Positions 9,702 through 21,464 of a stretch of 64,000 bases of DNA are shown piece after piece. Every line of letters begins with the position of its first letter. Positions within the stretch are counted from its first letter, which is position 1. This stretch comes from Penium margaritaceum (taxonomy: Eukaryota > Streptophyta > Zygnematophyceae > Desmidiales > Peniaceae), in the NCBI GenBank assembly GCA_023375785.1, contig SZWC01001563.1, positions 200,266-264,265 on the forward strand, given 5' to 3'. Position numbers and translations under genes: made by a program. The notes below the pieces were generated by a model. It searched no databases. It was given only the letters and a program-made list of their open reading frames with translations, and was not told the origin of the DNA.

Positions 9702-12700
9702 GTGCGCCATTTTGGCAACATGAACGTCGCCAAGGAGGTGCGCGACCGCCCCTTCATGGCAAAGTCTGACATGTCGCAGAAGGAAAAGGCGGATCTGGCG
9801 TGGTACAAGGACTCGGGGTGTAACAAGAGTGTGACGCACCACAAGGAGTGGTTCACACAGCTGCTCTCCATTCCTCCTCGGCCGATTGCTTTGGGTGATG
9901 ATCGGGTGGTGTATGCTGAGGGGATTGGGATTGTGGAGATGTGGTTGGAGACCCCGCGTGGCATTGAAGTGGGAGTGTTCCATGGCGTGCTGTATGTGCC
10001 TGATGCTGCGTTCAACCTTCTCTCAGTGTCCTCTCTCACCAACACAGGACTGCGCGTCGTTTTTTACGATGATTACGGCTACATCCTCGACAAGGAAACA
10101 GGAGAGGAGTTGGCCAAGTCGGTGAAGGAGGGCGACATGTACCGCCTGCTGGGGGCGACCAAGATCCCGCGTGAGCAAAGTCTTGCAGCAGTGGTGCAGG
10201 CGACAGATGGTGAGATCTGGCATGCGCGCTACGGCCACATCGGCATCCGCGCCTTGCAGCAGCTTCAAGCAAAGCAGATGGTGCGTGACCTGCCTACCAT
10301 CTCTAACTTTGAGCAGCAGTTATGCATCGGCTGTTTAGAGGGGAAGCAACACCGCGAGGCGTTCTCTAGAGCAGGGGAGCGTGCAAAAGAGGTGTTGGAG
10401 CTGGTCCACACGGACTTGTGCGGACCGATGCAGACCCAGAGCTTTGGAGGCTCTAGGTATTTTCTCACCTTCATTGATGATTTCAGCCGTTACACTGCTG
10501 TGTACTTCCTTTCCTCCAAGGACCAGTGCTTTGACAGGTTCAAGGAGTTCAAAGCCATGGTGGAGAACTAGACTGGCAAGAAGATCAAGGCGCTGCGCAG
10601 CAATCGCGGTGGAGAATACCTAAGCAAGGAGTTCCAGGACTACCTCGCAACAGCTGGCATCAAGGCGCAGCGTACCGCGCCGTACTCGCCGCAGCAGAAT
10701 GGGGTAGCAGAACGCGCCAACCGTACCATTGTGGAGTCGGCGCGCTCCATGCTGCACGCGGCCCGGCTGACCTACGACTTCTAAGGTGAAGCGGTGAGCA
10801 CTGCGGTCTACATCAAGAACCGCAGTCCAACTAAGGCACTGGAGCAGATGACGCCGTACGAGGCGTGGTTCGGCAAGAAGCCGAGCGTGGGTCATCTTCG
10901 CGCGTTTGGCAGCTTGGCGCACATGCATGTGCCAAAAGAGAAGCGGCAAAAGTGGGACGCGAAGAGTGCGCAGATGCTGATGATTGGTTACGACGTGGCA
11001 AGCAAGGCGTATCGCCTCTACGAGAGGGATACAGGCCACGTCATCATCTCCAGGGATGTCGTCTTCAACGAGAGCAACGTCATCAGCACCAACATCGTGT
11101 GTGAAGAGGCAGCAGAACCAGCAGCTGACGAGACGGTTAGAGCAGAAATTCTTCCTGACCCAGTTTCTCCCAATCCTTGCTCTACTGTGACAGTGGGAGA
11201 ATCACTCTCCTCTCCCATGTCTGATGTTGCAGATACAGCAGCCTCATCGGCAGAAGCAGAGGAGGGCGATGTAGCACCACCAGCAGCAGCAGTTGTGCCA
11301 GCAGCACCGCGCCAGCCACCCGCTAACGCTCCAGCACCAGGTCGCAGGTACCCTCTTAGGGTGCGTTACAAGCCTGGTGAGCGCGGCCATTTCTGGATGC
11401 TGCAGAAACCAGAACAGATGAACGTTGCAGTTGCAGCAGATTCAGATGAGCGAACGTCATACAAGGAGGCCATGGCCGCACCGGATGCAGCAGATTGGGC
11501 GCAAGCCGTGCAGCAGGAGATATAGTCGCAGCTGGAGAACGGCACGTGGGAGCTGACTGAACGTCCACCTGGACGTAAGGTGATCAAGTGCAAGTGGGTC
11601 TTTAAGAAGAAGCGAGGAGCAGATGGTAACCTGGAAAAGTACAAGGCGAGGCTGGTTGCCAAGGGCTACTCGCAGCAGGAGGGCATCGACTACACAGAAA
11701 CTTTTGCCCCTGTTACAAAGTTTGCCTCTGTGCGCACGCTCCTCTCTTATGCAGCAGCAGAGGACGTCGAGGTTCACCACATGGATGTCAAGACGGCATT
11801 CTTGAATGGTGACTTGGAGGAAGAGATCTACATGGAGCAGCCGGAGGGGTTCGTCATGGATGGCCAGGAGCACCTGGTCTGCAAGCTGCAGAAGTCGCTG
11901 TACGGCCTCAAGCAAGCGTCGCGTGCTTGGAACCAGAAGTTGGATGCGGCGTTGCAGTGCATGGGGTTTGAGCGTAGCGAGTGTGACTACAGCGTGTATC
12001 GCTGGCATCATGAGCATGAGATCCTCATCATCATTGTCTATGTGGATGACATGCTCCTCCTCTCCAACAGCATGTCTGCACTGCAGGAGTTTAAGGAAGC
12101 CATGCAGGAGCGCTTCCAGATGTCTGATCTCGAGGAGGCATCATACTTCCTCGGTATCCAGATCACGCGTGACCGCAAGTCACGCTTTCTCTCGCTGCAG
12201 CAGAGCCGCTACATTAAGGATGTTTTACAGCGGTTCGGCATGGCAAAAGCAAAACCCATCGGCACGCCGCTGGAGACGCGGCAGTACCTTGTTAGCTTCA
12301 ATGGAGAAGCAAATGTAGCTGAGCGCCAGAAGTACCAGAGCGCCGTCGGCAGTCTCATGTACCTGATGGTGGCAACCAGGCCGGACCTCGCACAGGCTGT
12401 GAGTGCTGTGAGCCAGCACATGGCTAATCCCGGACCAGAGCACTAGAAGGCAGTGAAGCGGATCTTCCGCTATCTTGCTGGAACCATTAACATCGGCATC
12501 ACCTACAACGGCAATGACAACAGCATCATCGGCTACACAGACGCAGATTGGGCTTCAAACCCATGAGGACCGCAAGTCCATCTCTGGACATGTGTTCCTC
12601 ATGAATGGTGGAGCCATCAGCTGGTGCAGCAAGCGGCAGGTGGTCGTGGCGACCTCGAGCACAGAAGCTGAGTACGTATCTCTCAGCTTTGGAGCCAAGG

Positions 12701-12993
12701 AAGCAGTTTGGCTCCAACGTCTCATGGCAGAGATGAGTGGGAGTGCAGCAGTTCCAGTTCCTGTGCGCGTCGACAACCAGAGCGCAATCGCACTCGCCAA
12801 GAATCCTGAGCACCATGCACGCACCAAGCACATTGACATCGCATATCATTTCATCAGGCACATGGTGCAGGAGGGTGCTATCAAGCTGGAGTTTACTCCA
12901 ACCAGCAAGCAGGTCGCTGATTTCTGTACCAAGCCAGTGACCCGTGAGAAGCAACAGTCCTGCATGAAGGCATGTGGACTCAGCCCACTCTGA
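9702..12993 (+). pseudogene. pol: A1 pol: protease, integrase, RT, RNase H
   Basis: Protease has the catalytic DSG (WYKDSGC near 9817). Integrase has the HHCC zinc motif (HARYGH near 10220, CIGC near 10325) and HTDLCGP, but the second catalytic Asp is Asn (SNRGGEY), so strand transfer would be lost. RT spans about 11500-12450 with MDVKTAFLNG and an intact YVDD at 12039-12050. RNase H follows (YTDADW, then SSTEAEY and VDNQSAIALA) to the stop after CGLSPL at 12993. Lesions: TAG at 10569, TAA at 10782, TAG at 11523, TAG at 12444 and one inserted base near 12562. Three of the four stops replace glutamine codons of the sister copies. Confidence 0.9.
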
Positions 12994-13001
12994 CTGCGGC
13001 A

Positions 13002-13012
13002 AAGTGGGAGAT
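13002..13012 (+). other. A1 polypurine tract
   Basis: AAGTGGGAGA-type purines directly abut the 3' LTR, shortly after the pol stop. The same tract precedes the A2 3' LTR (55302-55312). It would prime plus-strand DNA synthesis. Confidence 0.8.
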
Positions 13013-13718
13013 TGTTGGGAAAGGAGCCATCTGGCTCAGTTTCAGGTCCACAGGAGAACGTTCCAGGAAAGTACCAGATGCCTGCTCCGATCGCCAATCT
13101 GACTTCACCATTCGAAAGATCAGGTGGCAAAATGTCTACGATCTAAGTTTGAGGCCGATCCAACGGTCGGATCGGGAGATATGAATTTTCGAAGTTTCGG
13201 GGATCATGGACCGTCGATGTCTGGATGGGCATGGGTGATGGCTCCATGCCTTAGCCTGAGAAAAGAAAAAGGCAAGAGGTCCAGGGTCAAGACCTGATGG
13301 GAGAAATATCCAAAAAGGTCCTTGGTCTTAGGATTGCCTTGTCAGAGTGTGCTGACTAGGATAAAGGTACCTCTCCTTACTTTTTAGGTGAGGTGAGATC
13401 CTTGTGTGCTAGCNGGTTATGTGACCACTAGGAGTGTGCCATGAGAGCATTCTCTAGCTCTCTAGGTCGTGTGTGAGTGGTCAGCCTGATTGCTAGGCTG
13501 ATTTCCTCCCTTATGTGAGATTATGGACTCTAGTGTGTGAGCCTTAGCCTCCATGGCTAAGTGGTGTGGCTTGTGAGAGGGCTGACTTGCCCAAGCTCTA
13601 GCTCTATATGTACTCCATCATTTTGAGTGACTAAACAACCATTCTTCAGCACAAGTGATGCCCTTCCAATCACACATGCTCGCTGCTCCAAGGCTCCCTC
13701 TCTCCTCAAGTTCCAACA
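13013..13718 (+). repeat. A1 3' LTR (with one N gap)
   Basis: The LTR starts TGTTGGGAAAGGAGCC and ends TTCCAACA. The N at 13414 replaces ~37 bp present in the 5' LTR (CATGGACACATGGCG and following), which accounts for the shorter length of 706 bp. Confidence 0.9.
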
Positions 13719-13914
13719 ACCAAGACAATCTTTGCCCTTGGTGGCAAGACCCTAGGTGTGTTGGTATAGATATACTCCCTGTCTGCAGGTGAATATCGGC
13801 TGGAGGGGTAAACAACGGATCTGCATCCTAAAACGGGTAGCAGACATCAGCGAACATTGGCCTGCATTGGCTTCAACACAGCAGAGACGTGGGGAGCAGA
13901 CAAGGGAAACAAAA

Positions 13915-14870
13915 ATGGTTGACCCATCAGGAGGAGTGCCGGCTGCCGCAGGGCTGTTCTCAAACTCAATAGTGGCTACCACAGGGCAGACCATTGGAGC
14001 AAATGTGAGTGCTACGTCACTGCCGCAAGGTCTTGGACCCTTGGGAGGAGTTCCCATTTTTAAGCGATTGACTTCCCCTTTTGGAGATGGCAGTTCGAGC
14101 TGGCAATAAAAGTGTGCAGTTTTATCAAGCTACTAAAAGGAAAGGAGCAGGATCCCGCGGAAGGCACACCCGAGCATGAGGCATGGATGGATCGAAATGA
14201 TATTGTCATGTCGCTCCTCAGCAACGCGATAGCCTAGAAGCATGTTCCCATCATTGCAGGGTTCACAAGGGCTTTGGATGCTTTCGCCAAGCTTAAGCGT
14301 GTGCACCAATCCACCTCTCTTGCGAACAGATTGTTCATCCTACAATGGCTGATCAGCATGCGAGTGAATGAAGGGGAATCTATACCTGATTTCTCACAGG
14401 AAGTTGAAGGACTCCTTAGTAAAGCTCGCCAAATGAGCTGGGACCTTGATGAAAATATGCAGGCCATGATCCTCCTCGTGGCGCTACCGAAGAGCTGGAG
14501 CTCAATGGTCACTGTTATGGGTGGTTGGAACCAGAACGACCTGACGTACATGGCAGTGTCCGAGTACATACAAAACGAGGCCACATGTCGCAGCAGTAGT
14601 GAGGCTATCTTCTTAGCCTATGTCTCATGCTACAACGGCCACGGGATCAAAGGGTCGGTCTCTGGTCAGAAAAACGGCAGTGGAAGCGGTAGCGGCAGAG
14701 GCAACAATGGCGGCAAGGTACCCTAAGCGGCAGGGTAATCGCCGCAATTGTGACAAACCTGGGCATTGGACAAGAGAAAGCAGATCACCAAAGAAGGAAG
14801 GCGGCGCGAGGATTGGGAAAAAAGGCAGTAAAAAAGGTGGCAAAGAGGCCACCAACATGATGGCTCAAAG
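13915..14870 (+). pseudogene. gag: B1 gag
   Basis: This begins after a leader (13719-13914) at a frame starting MVDPSGGVPAAAGLFSNS. Capsid-region motifs follow, shifted in frame near 14095: HEAWMDRND, then LKRVHQSTSLANRLFILQWL (UBN2-like) near 14290-14350. A Gly/Ser-rich linker leads to a degenerate zinc knuckle near 14745 (NCDKPGHWTRES), where the first and last Cys are lost. There is an in-frame TAG near 14234 and a frameshift near 14700, so no functional Gag is possible. The family (copia Gag, distinct from family A) is clear; exact ends are approximate. Confidence 0.75.
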
Positions 14871-17800
14871 TACACCTCCAGCAAGGGGAGCGGCTCTGCT
14901 CAGGCCACGAGCCTTCGGGCTCGACCCCGACACCGACCATCACTCTAGCAATGATCATACTGGATTTGTCTTCATTGGTCCCACTGAGCGGAGGGTCAGA
15001 TACGCAAACGACAGCATTGTGAATGCAGAGGGTGTGGGAGGCAAGGTGGTGAGCATCAGCGTCAACGGTGCCAAGAAGGATCTGCGGTTGCTTGACATGG
15101 TCTACATGCCCTCGTTTGCGGTAAACCTTTTGTCTGTGTCAAAAACCACAAACAACAATATGACGGTGGTGTTCACGCAAAAGAAGGCAGTTATCATCAA
15201 GAACGAGGACATCAAGGTCCTGTACCGCAACAAAGACCTTGTAGCTCAGGTTCCACGAGTCGACGGGCTTTTTGTGCTACAGACAACCGCGATACAAAAC
15301 TCAAAAGATGAGGGTCATGCAAGTGCGGCGGAGGCAGTGGTCATGGCACCAATGATGGAGAACACACCAACGGCAACTCTGAAGGCATCCTCTCCTACGA
15401 AGGACAAAGACGCTGAGCTGTGGCATACACGCTTTGGGCACGTTGCAAAGAGCACGTTCCACGTCATGCAGCAAGAAGAGCTTTTCCACAGCATGGAGGG
15501 GTGCACAAAGGATGCGACAGGGTGCGGTGCATTGTGCGAACCTTCCCTCCAAGGCAAGACAAAGAGAAAGCGTTTTGAGCGCAGCAGTCGTCTCGTAGAA
15601 GTTGCCTTGGACCTCATTCATACCGATGTGTGCGGGCCCTTCCGCACGGCATTGAATGGTGGGAGCAAGTTGTTCTTGACCTTCATTGATGACCACAGCC
15701 GTAAGATGTGGATATACTTCCTCAAAATAAAAGGAGAGGTGAGAGTGAGGCTCAAGGAGTTTGTCGCCATGGCTGAGCGGCAGATTGGAAAGAAGGCCAA
15801 GGTACTGCAAAGCGACAACGGCGGAGAGTACGAGGCATGCAAGGGCCGGCTGCGGCAACGCGGCATTGACCATCAGCCCACGACACCCTACACGCCATAG
15901 AGCAATGGTGTGGCTGTACGGCTGAATCAGACCATCCACCGCATGGTGCGGAGCATGCTCTTTGACGCAAAACTCCCACCGCGCTTTTGGGTAGAAGATA
16001 CAAGAACAGCATGCTACCTTGTCAACCTAACTCTTGTGGCTGCTCTTCGCAGGCGTGGCAAGAAAAAGGGCAAGCAGCAGATGACGCCACAAGAGATGTG
16101 GTCAAGAAAGAAGCCATACGCCTCACACCCGAAGGTTTTTGGCTGCACCGCATGGGCAGAGATCCAGGCAGGACAAGGTGGCACCAAGCTGGATGCAAGG
16201 GCACGGAAGTGTGCTATGGTAGGCTATGAATCTGCCCACAAGACCTACTGCCTTTGGGACATGACAGCAAGAAGGCTCACCACCAGCCGGGACGTGACCT
16301 TTTGATGAGAGGACACTAGGCAAGGGAGAGCCGCTTGATCCCACATAAGCTCCAAAACACAGAAAGTGGTTGGTGCTGCTGGAGTCGCGAGATCAAGCTC
16401 CTGAAAACTCGGAAGTGGTGCCAGTACAGCAGGCCACAAAGAAGAGTCGTGTGGCAGGGAAAGCGGCAGCGCAGGCTGACGCAATGGCGGGCTCCGACAC
16501 GGAGTCAGAGATGTCCGAGGCCTCTGAGAGCAGCTCAAAGACCAATGGCTCTTCACCAAAGGAAGATTTAACTTTAGGGCAGCCTGCACCACAGGAGTAG
16601 TAGAAAAGCAGAGATGAAGCAACAGCAATGGCGCGCCGTGTCACGCGGCAAAGAAAACAAACGCCACAGTATGACGCTCACACTGGAGGCTGGACCAGCC
16701 TCAGCTAGTCATGTTTGGCTCAGGGAGAGCCGCTCACTATGGCAGAGGCGCTGACAAGGCCCGATGCTGCCCAATGGAAGGAGGCGGTGGACAGCGAGCT
16801 CGCGTCCATCGAAGAAAATGGTACGTGGATGCTGGTGGACAGACCCCCAAACGCTCACGTGATGGGCTCTAAGTGGGTGCTTAGGCTGAAGCAGAAGCAG
16901 GACAGCAGTATCGACAAGTACAAGGCGAGGATCATGGCGAAGGGATTCTCACAACGCGCAGGGTCTGAGTATGATGAGACCTTAACACCGGTTGTCACGT
17001 TTGCCTCCATCAGGTTCCTACTAGCTGTCGTTGCCGCCAAAGGCGTGGAGATCCACTAGATGGACGTCAAGACAGCTTTCCTTTACGGGAAGTTGGACAA
17101 AGAGGTTCTTATGGAAGTGCCGGAGGGGGTGGATGCACCCGTAGGAAAGGTATGTTGGCTGGTGAACGCGTTGTATGGACTAAAATAGGCCCCATGGATC
17201 TGGTACAAGGAGATGGACAGCTTCATGGCTGAGATCTCTTTCGCACCCTTGAAAAATGATCCCAGCGTCTATGTGCGGGAGGACGAGCATGGTTTGCTGC
17301 TTGTGGCATTGAATGTAGACGATCTGATCATGTGTTATTCCTCGCATAAGGCCCTTGTGGACCTGAAGGAGAAGCTGAGCAGCAAGTTCAAGATGAAGGA
17401 CATGGGTCCTCTCGAGTACAACCTTGGGATTGCCGTCCACCGCAACCGCAAAGCAGGCACCATTGAGCTCAACCAGACCAAGTACATCATGGACGTCTTA
17501 TAGCGCTACAACATGGAGGATTGCAAATCCATCAGCACCCCCATGGCCTCCGATTACAAGGTCTCCTCCTCCATGATGCCAAGAATGAGGCGAAGCAGCG
17601 GGAAATGCAAAACATTCCGTACCAGTCTGCCGTTGGGAGCCTCATGTACGCGATGGTGGGGACACGACCTGACATCGCTTATGCAGTGGGTCAGGTCAGC
17701 AGGTTTGTGGCTAATCCTGGGCCATAACATTGGCAAGCCGTGAAGTGGAACTTCCGCTACCTGGAAAAGACACGGCACATGGGACTTCAGTTTGGAGGTC

Positions 17801-18303
17801 TTGAAGGATCAGACTCACTACGACTCACGTGCTACACTGATGCTGACTAGGGAGGGCAGGTTGACAACAGGAAGTCCACCTCAGGCTATGTTTGCCTTCT
17901 CCATGGTGGTGCGGTCTCATGGACAAGTAGGAAGCAAGACTGCGTCTAACTTTCCACTGCTGAGGCAGAGTACATCGCACTCTCGGAAGTGTGCAAGAAA
18001 ACACAATGGCTTCAGAGTTTGCTCGACGAGATCAAAGCACCACAATGGGAAGCAACTGTCATTCGCGTCGACAAAAAGAGCGCCATAGCTATGGCAGAGG
18101 ACGACATGATCTCCTGGCGGAGAAAGCACATCAACATTTGGTACCACTACTCACGCGACCTTGTCGCCAAGGGTGCCTTGGAAACAAAACATGTCAAAAC
18201 CAAGAGGATGTTTCCAGGCTTCTTAACAAAGCCACTTTTTTGTGACTTGCATGCTACAGGCCCTCAAGGAATCAGCATGGTGGATGCAGGAGATGAAGAC
18301 TAA
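14871..18303 (+). pseudogene. pol: B1 pol: protease remnant, integrase, RT, RNase H
   Basis: The protease site reads LDPDTDH where a DSG motif is expected, so its active site is lost. Integrase follows: WHTRFGH near 15420, then HTDVCGPF, and SDNGGEYEA with the D, D and E positions present, interrupted by TAG at 15898-15900 where a Gln codon is expected. RT starts near 16715 (GTWMLVDRPPNAHVMGSKW). Its catalytic box is NVDD at 17312-17323 (Tyr to Asn, both Asp kept). RNase H runs to about 18303 (TAEAEYIALSE). Stops include TAG at 17057, 17186 and 17501 (Gln sites) and TAG at 17848 (Trp site), plus a stop in the finger region near 17943 and several frameshifts. Confidence 0.82.
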
Positions 18304-18402
18304 AAGCCCAAGACATTTGAGGTACACGAATACAATGCAGAGCTAAAGGCTCATGTGGAAGAAAACTACAGCGGCAGGTGGCCATAGGTGCAAGGGAGAG
18401 AT

Positions 18403-19111
18403 TGTTCTTTTTTGCCCCTTTGGCCGCTGCCATAGCTTAGCAGACAGGTTGGGCATGCACTACTTGGGATGTGGGGGACTTACTCCCTTGGAGTAAGTCC
18501 CCCAAATCTTGTCCGTGGTTCAAGTCCAAGCGAGACACCAGCTGTGTAGAGCAATGGATAGCACAGTGGACCTAGGAAAAATAGATCATGCAATCAAGTC
18601 TTGATGTGAGCAGGAAGGTTTTTTGACCTTCCTACACATAGGACGTTTCGTAGATATTTATTCATGCATGAGAAGGATGTGCCAATTGCCGGCCAGTGGA
18701 TGCGCCAATTGGCAAATTGGTGAGGTGGTGCGGACTGGCCACCCCCAAAAGTGCCACTGCCTACACACCTTAGATGCCTGGCCTAGGACTATATGAACCA
18801 GGCTCATTCCTTATTCTAAACATATAATCTGGCTTTACGAGCTCCTCACAGAGCCATCCAACTAAGGAATAGTATAAAGAAGACACTCGTTGGTCTTAGC
18901 CCCTGGGCTTAGTCTCTGACTAGCACCTTGCGCAAAAGTGACCAAGTGTTAAGTGGACACAGTTGCTAGCAAGTGATTGCCTAGAAGCTGGTCAGTGTGG
19001 AACTGTGATCCTGAAGGTGATATCTTCTCCCAACAGAAATGCTAGGAGCAGACGGCAGGTGCCATTGTGTCGGTCGTGTTCTCTAGTCCGTTTGCCTCAG
19101 GCCAGTTGACA
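18403..19111 (+). repeat. B1 3' LTR
   Basis: The LTR starts TGTTCTTTTTTGCCCC right after the purine tract CAAGGGAGAGAT (18391-18402) and ends CCAGTTGACA at 19111. It is followed by the target duplication CTTTG. Confidence 0.87.
18517..18607 (+). promoter_or_regulatory. tRNA-like module in B1 3' LTR
   Basis: Counterpart of 6375-6465: B-box GGTTCAAGTCC (18517-18527) is unchanged, and the A-box-like element is TAGAGCAATGG (18547-18557) followed by ATAGCAC. Conservation of the B-box while neighbouring bases differ between the two LTRs is noted, but two copies are too few to infer constraint. Confidence 0.55.
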
Positions 19112-19980
19112 CTTTGTCCTATTGGCCTACGCAACTCTTTTATCAAGGAACCTAGCTACTGGTGAAATTTCTCTTCAACCTCTTTACTTTGATGGGAAAA
19201 TCCCCACCTTTACTCTTTCCCACCTTAGACTTCATCACTTGGGGCCCGGGTTCAACTCCCAAGTTTCCTTTGGTAGTGAGCTACCCCCCCCCCCACCTAA
19301 GTCTGTTACGACCAAGGGGAAAAAACCAGTTTTTTAGCATCGAAAGAGTTACCTATAGGCACATCTACTTTGGAAAAGAAAATGTACACAATGCTGCCGG
19401 CCCGTAACTTTGACTCATGGAAGTGAACATCACATCCACCTCCTCTCTCCAGCCCAGCGGTGGACCACCATTGGGGGACAACGAGTGACGGGGCTCTTTG
19501 CGTGTGATAGATTCATCCGGGTGCATCTTGGCTTGCGCAACTCCGGCATCAGGGACATCATTGGATATCTCATTACTACTGGTTTTTTGCCCAATATCTG
19601 GCTCTTGTGGCTTTTGTCTTGAATTTTGTTCCCCTCCTTTCTCCCTTAGAAAAGCACGTTAATCCACATAGATCATCAGGTACGTCCTCCCTTCTTCCAT
19701 GCCCTCCTTTCACGCTTGGCATCTTCGCTATGCTCACTTTTTGGTTGTCACATCTGTCAACTACACATCCGTGATGTGTTCCCAACCCTGTGCGTAGCCC
19801 CAACACCATGCACACCGTCCCCGTTAACTATGCCAGGCACGGGCACTTTATGCATCCGCGTCTCATTCGCAATCTGCTTTGAGGCCAGCGGATCCACCCC
19901 ACCCACGTCACACCTCCATTCTCTTTGCAGGTAGCCCCCTACCACAGTCCTGCTCCACACGCACAGTACATGTATGTCCT
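19112..19980. other. Old substrate X, part 2
   Basis: This lies between B1 and D. No gene is recognised: short open frames at 19122-19337 and 19410-19622 resemble nothing I know. It contains a C-run (about 19284-19296) and, at 19249-19259, GGTTCAACTCC, a perfect B-box inside a short stem (CTTGGG...CCCAAG). No matching A-box is seen upstream, so this may be the tail of an old tRNA-derived SINE. It is continuous with 5263-6275 before B1 inserted. Confidence 0.45.
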
Positions 19981-20915
19981 TGTTGAAAAGTTGCTCCTCT
20001 TCATGCCCAAGCAAGGCGTCGGGGGGCTCCGACGAGCCGCCAGAAAGCAAAAAATCAGTGCCTGCGGGTCTAGCAGGCTCAAGGATTGCTTGCATCCTAA
20101 AATGAATGATTTTCCCTTAATGCTGACGAGTTGGTAAATCCAGTGGAAATTGTTTCGCCGGAATCCAACAAGTATCGAGGGAGATATGGCCTTCCAAAGT
20201 TGGAGTATGCGCACCGCCTCTGGGAGCTGGTTGCGACTCAAAATCGGATGGATAATTGACCGGACAGATTAACAAAAGTACCATGTGAAGATTTTGCTCC
20301 AGAAGGTATGCCAAAGTGTCCGGTGGATAATATACCGGATCCCGCACTACAGTTTGTTACGGAGACACTTGGCCAAAATCCTGGCCCGGCGTCTGAACCT
20401 CAGTAGTACGTTTTATTACTCAAGGACTTTGTCGAAATTCTGGTCCACAGACAGGTTTCAAACGTTGTTACATCCCATTACCAAAACCAATCCAAAAGTG
20501 CGGAAGGTGCATGGAAACAACGCAGAGGACATCAGGTGTAATGGGACCTGCGCTTTGGGAAAGGCCCTTTGCACGGCGACGAAGGAAGGCGCCACGACGT
20601 GGCGGCATCAGGCTTCTATGGTGAGTGAGACCTGCACTTTGGCAAGCGTAACTTGGGCTACGCTTGGCCAAATCGCACGCCCTTTGGTGCGTTGGAATGA
20701 CAAGCCGTATACAACTTTAGATCATGTCCATGTTGAAAAAACTAATGCAAAATTGCGTTCTTCCCTTCCAAAAAGTGACTGTCGCTAATTGCCTGCTGAC
20801 ATAGCGTGAGGTGACGAGAGAGAACACGCTCTGTCTCCAATTTGCCTAAACAGGAGACGTACACCACCAAGAGATCATAAAAATATCTGGACCGCATCCC
20901 GCGAATGCCCTGACA
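19981..20915 (+). repeat. D 5' LTR
   Basis: A 935-bp LTR, TGTTGAAAAG...CCCTGACA. It aligns with the 3' copy at 28298-29230 in the start (TTGC...CATGCCCAAGC), middle (GGGAGATATGGCCTTCCAAA) and end (CTGGACCGCATCCCG-like) blocks. The two have diverged clearly by eye, so D is old. Confidence 0.8.
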
Positions 20916-20917
20916 AA

Positions 20918-20932
20918 GGGTTATGGACCCAC
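20918..20932 (+). other. Primer-binding site of D, half-tRNA(iMet) type
   Basis: GGGTTATGGACCCAC starts 2 bases after the LTR. Its complement matches the initiator tRNA-Met anticodon arm at 14 of 15 positions (one transition). Confidence 0.62.
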
Positions 20933-20972
20933 AAGTTTGATCGTCTCCTGTGTGTCAATCTTCCACCCCAAG

Positions 20973-21464
20973 GCGCAGTGGTGTATATTAACAGTGACGT
21001 TGAGGTCGTGCTAGAGGCAAAGCGCAAGGGCGGTCTCTACATCGTGGAGACCAAGGTGGTCCTTTTGGCATCGGACGCAACAGGCTTGCAGGAATGCGTC
21101 GTTAACATAGCCAAGGGAGGAAGCGCTCATTTGGATCTCTTGCACCAATGGTTAAAGCACTTGGTGCCTGCAACCATTAAGGAGATGCTGAAGTACAACA
21201 TGGTTTGCGGCCTCGTCATGGACGGTACAGCAGACGCGGAAGCACATGCAATAGCGCACAAAAAGTGAGAACCTTGCATTTTGGGCATGGCGTGGTACAA
21301 GCCATTCAACGAGAACGAGGCCCAAGCAAAGGACCTGTTGGAGGTCATGCATAGCCATGTGTGCGGGCCATTAAAAATGCCATCAAACAGTGGCTTGAGA
21401 AACTTTGTCACCTTCATTGATGACTGTACGAGGAAGCTCTATGTGTATTTTATGAAGTGGAAAG
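20973..21464 (+). pseudogene. pol: D pol, left part: protease end and integrase start
   Basis: The frame reads the C-terminal side of copia protease (EVVLEAKRKGGLYIVETK), then the integrase zinc region and the start of the core (VTFIDDCTRKLYVYFMKWK). The first catalytic Asp is His (HSHVCGPL). One stop interrupts near 21266. The core is cut at 21464 by insertion of E. Confidence 0.78.

Larger units (their letters stand above)
7168..13718 (+). mobile_element. Copia-type retrotransposon A1, full length, nested in B1
   Basis: A1 has two LTRs (7168-7905 and 13013-13718, TGTTGG...CCAACA), the classical plant copia primer site, a leader, Gag-Pol and a purine tract before the 3' LTR. It lies inside the leader of B1. 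The 5-bp flanks are ACCTA and ACCAA, an imperfect duplication. Three single-N joins (7942, 9520, 13414) distort it: they create a false duplication in the leader, remove about 123 bp of gag and remove ~37 bp of the 3' LTR. Aligned LTR starts differ at roughly 8 of 225 positions by eye, so it is fairly young compared with C, D and A3. Confidence 0.92.
6276..19111 (+). mobile_element. Copia-type retrotransposon B1, hosting nested A1
   Basis: The two LTRs (6276-6969 and 18403-19111) begin TGTTG/TGTTC and end TTGACA, and they are flanked by a perfect 5-bp target duplication, CTTTG (6271-6275 and 19112-19116). After the 5' LTR come a half-tRNA-type primer site and a leader split by A1 (7168-13718), then gag, protease remnant, integrase, RT and RNase H from 13915 to 18303. 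A purine tract precedes the 3' LTR. Without A1 the element is about 6.3 kb. Its genes carry many stops, several at former glutamine codons. The LTRs contain tRNA-like modules. Confidence 0.88.
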
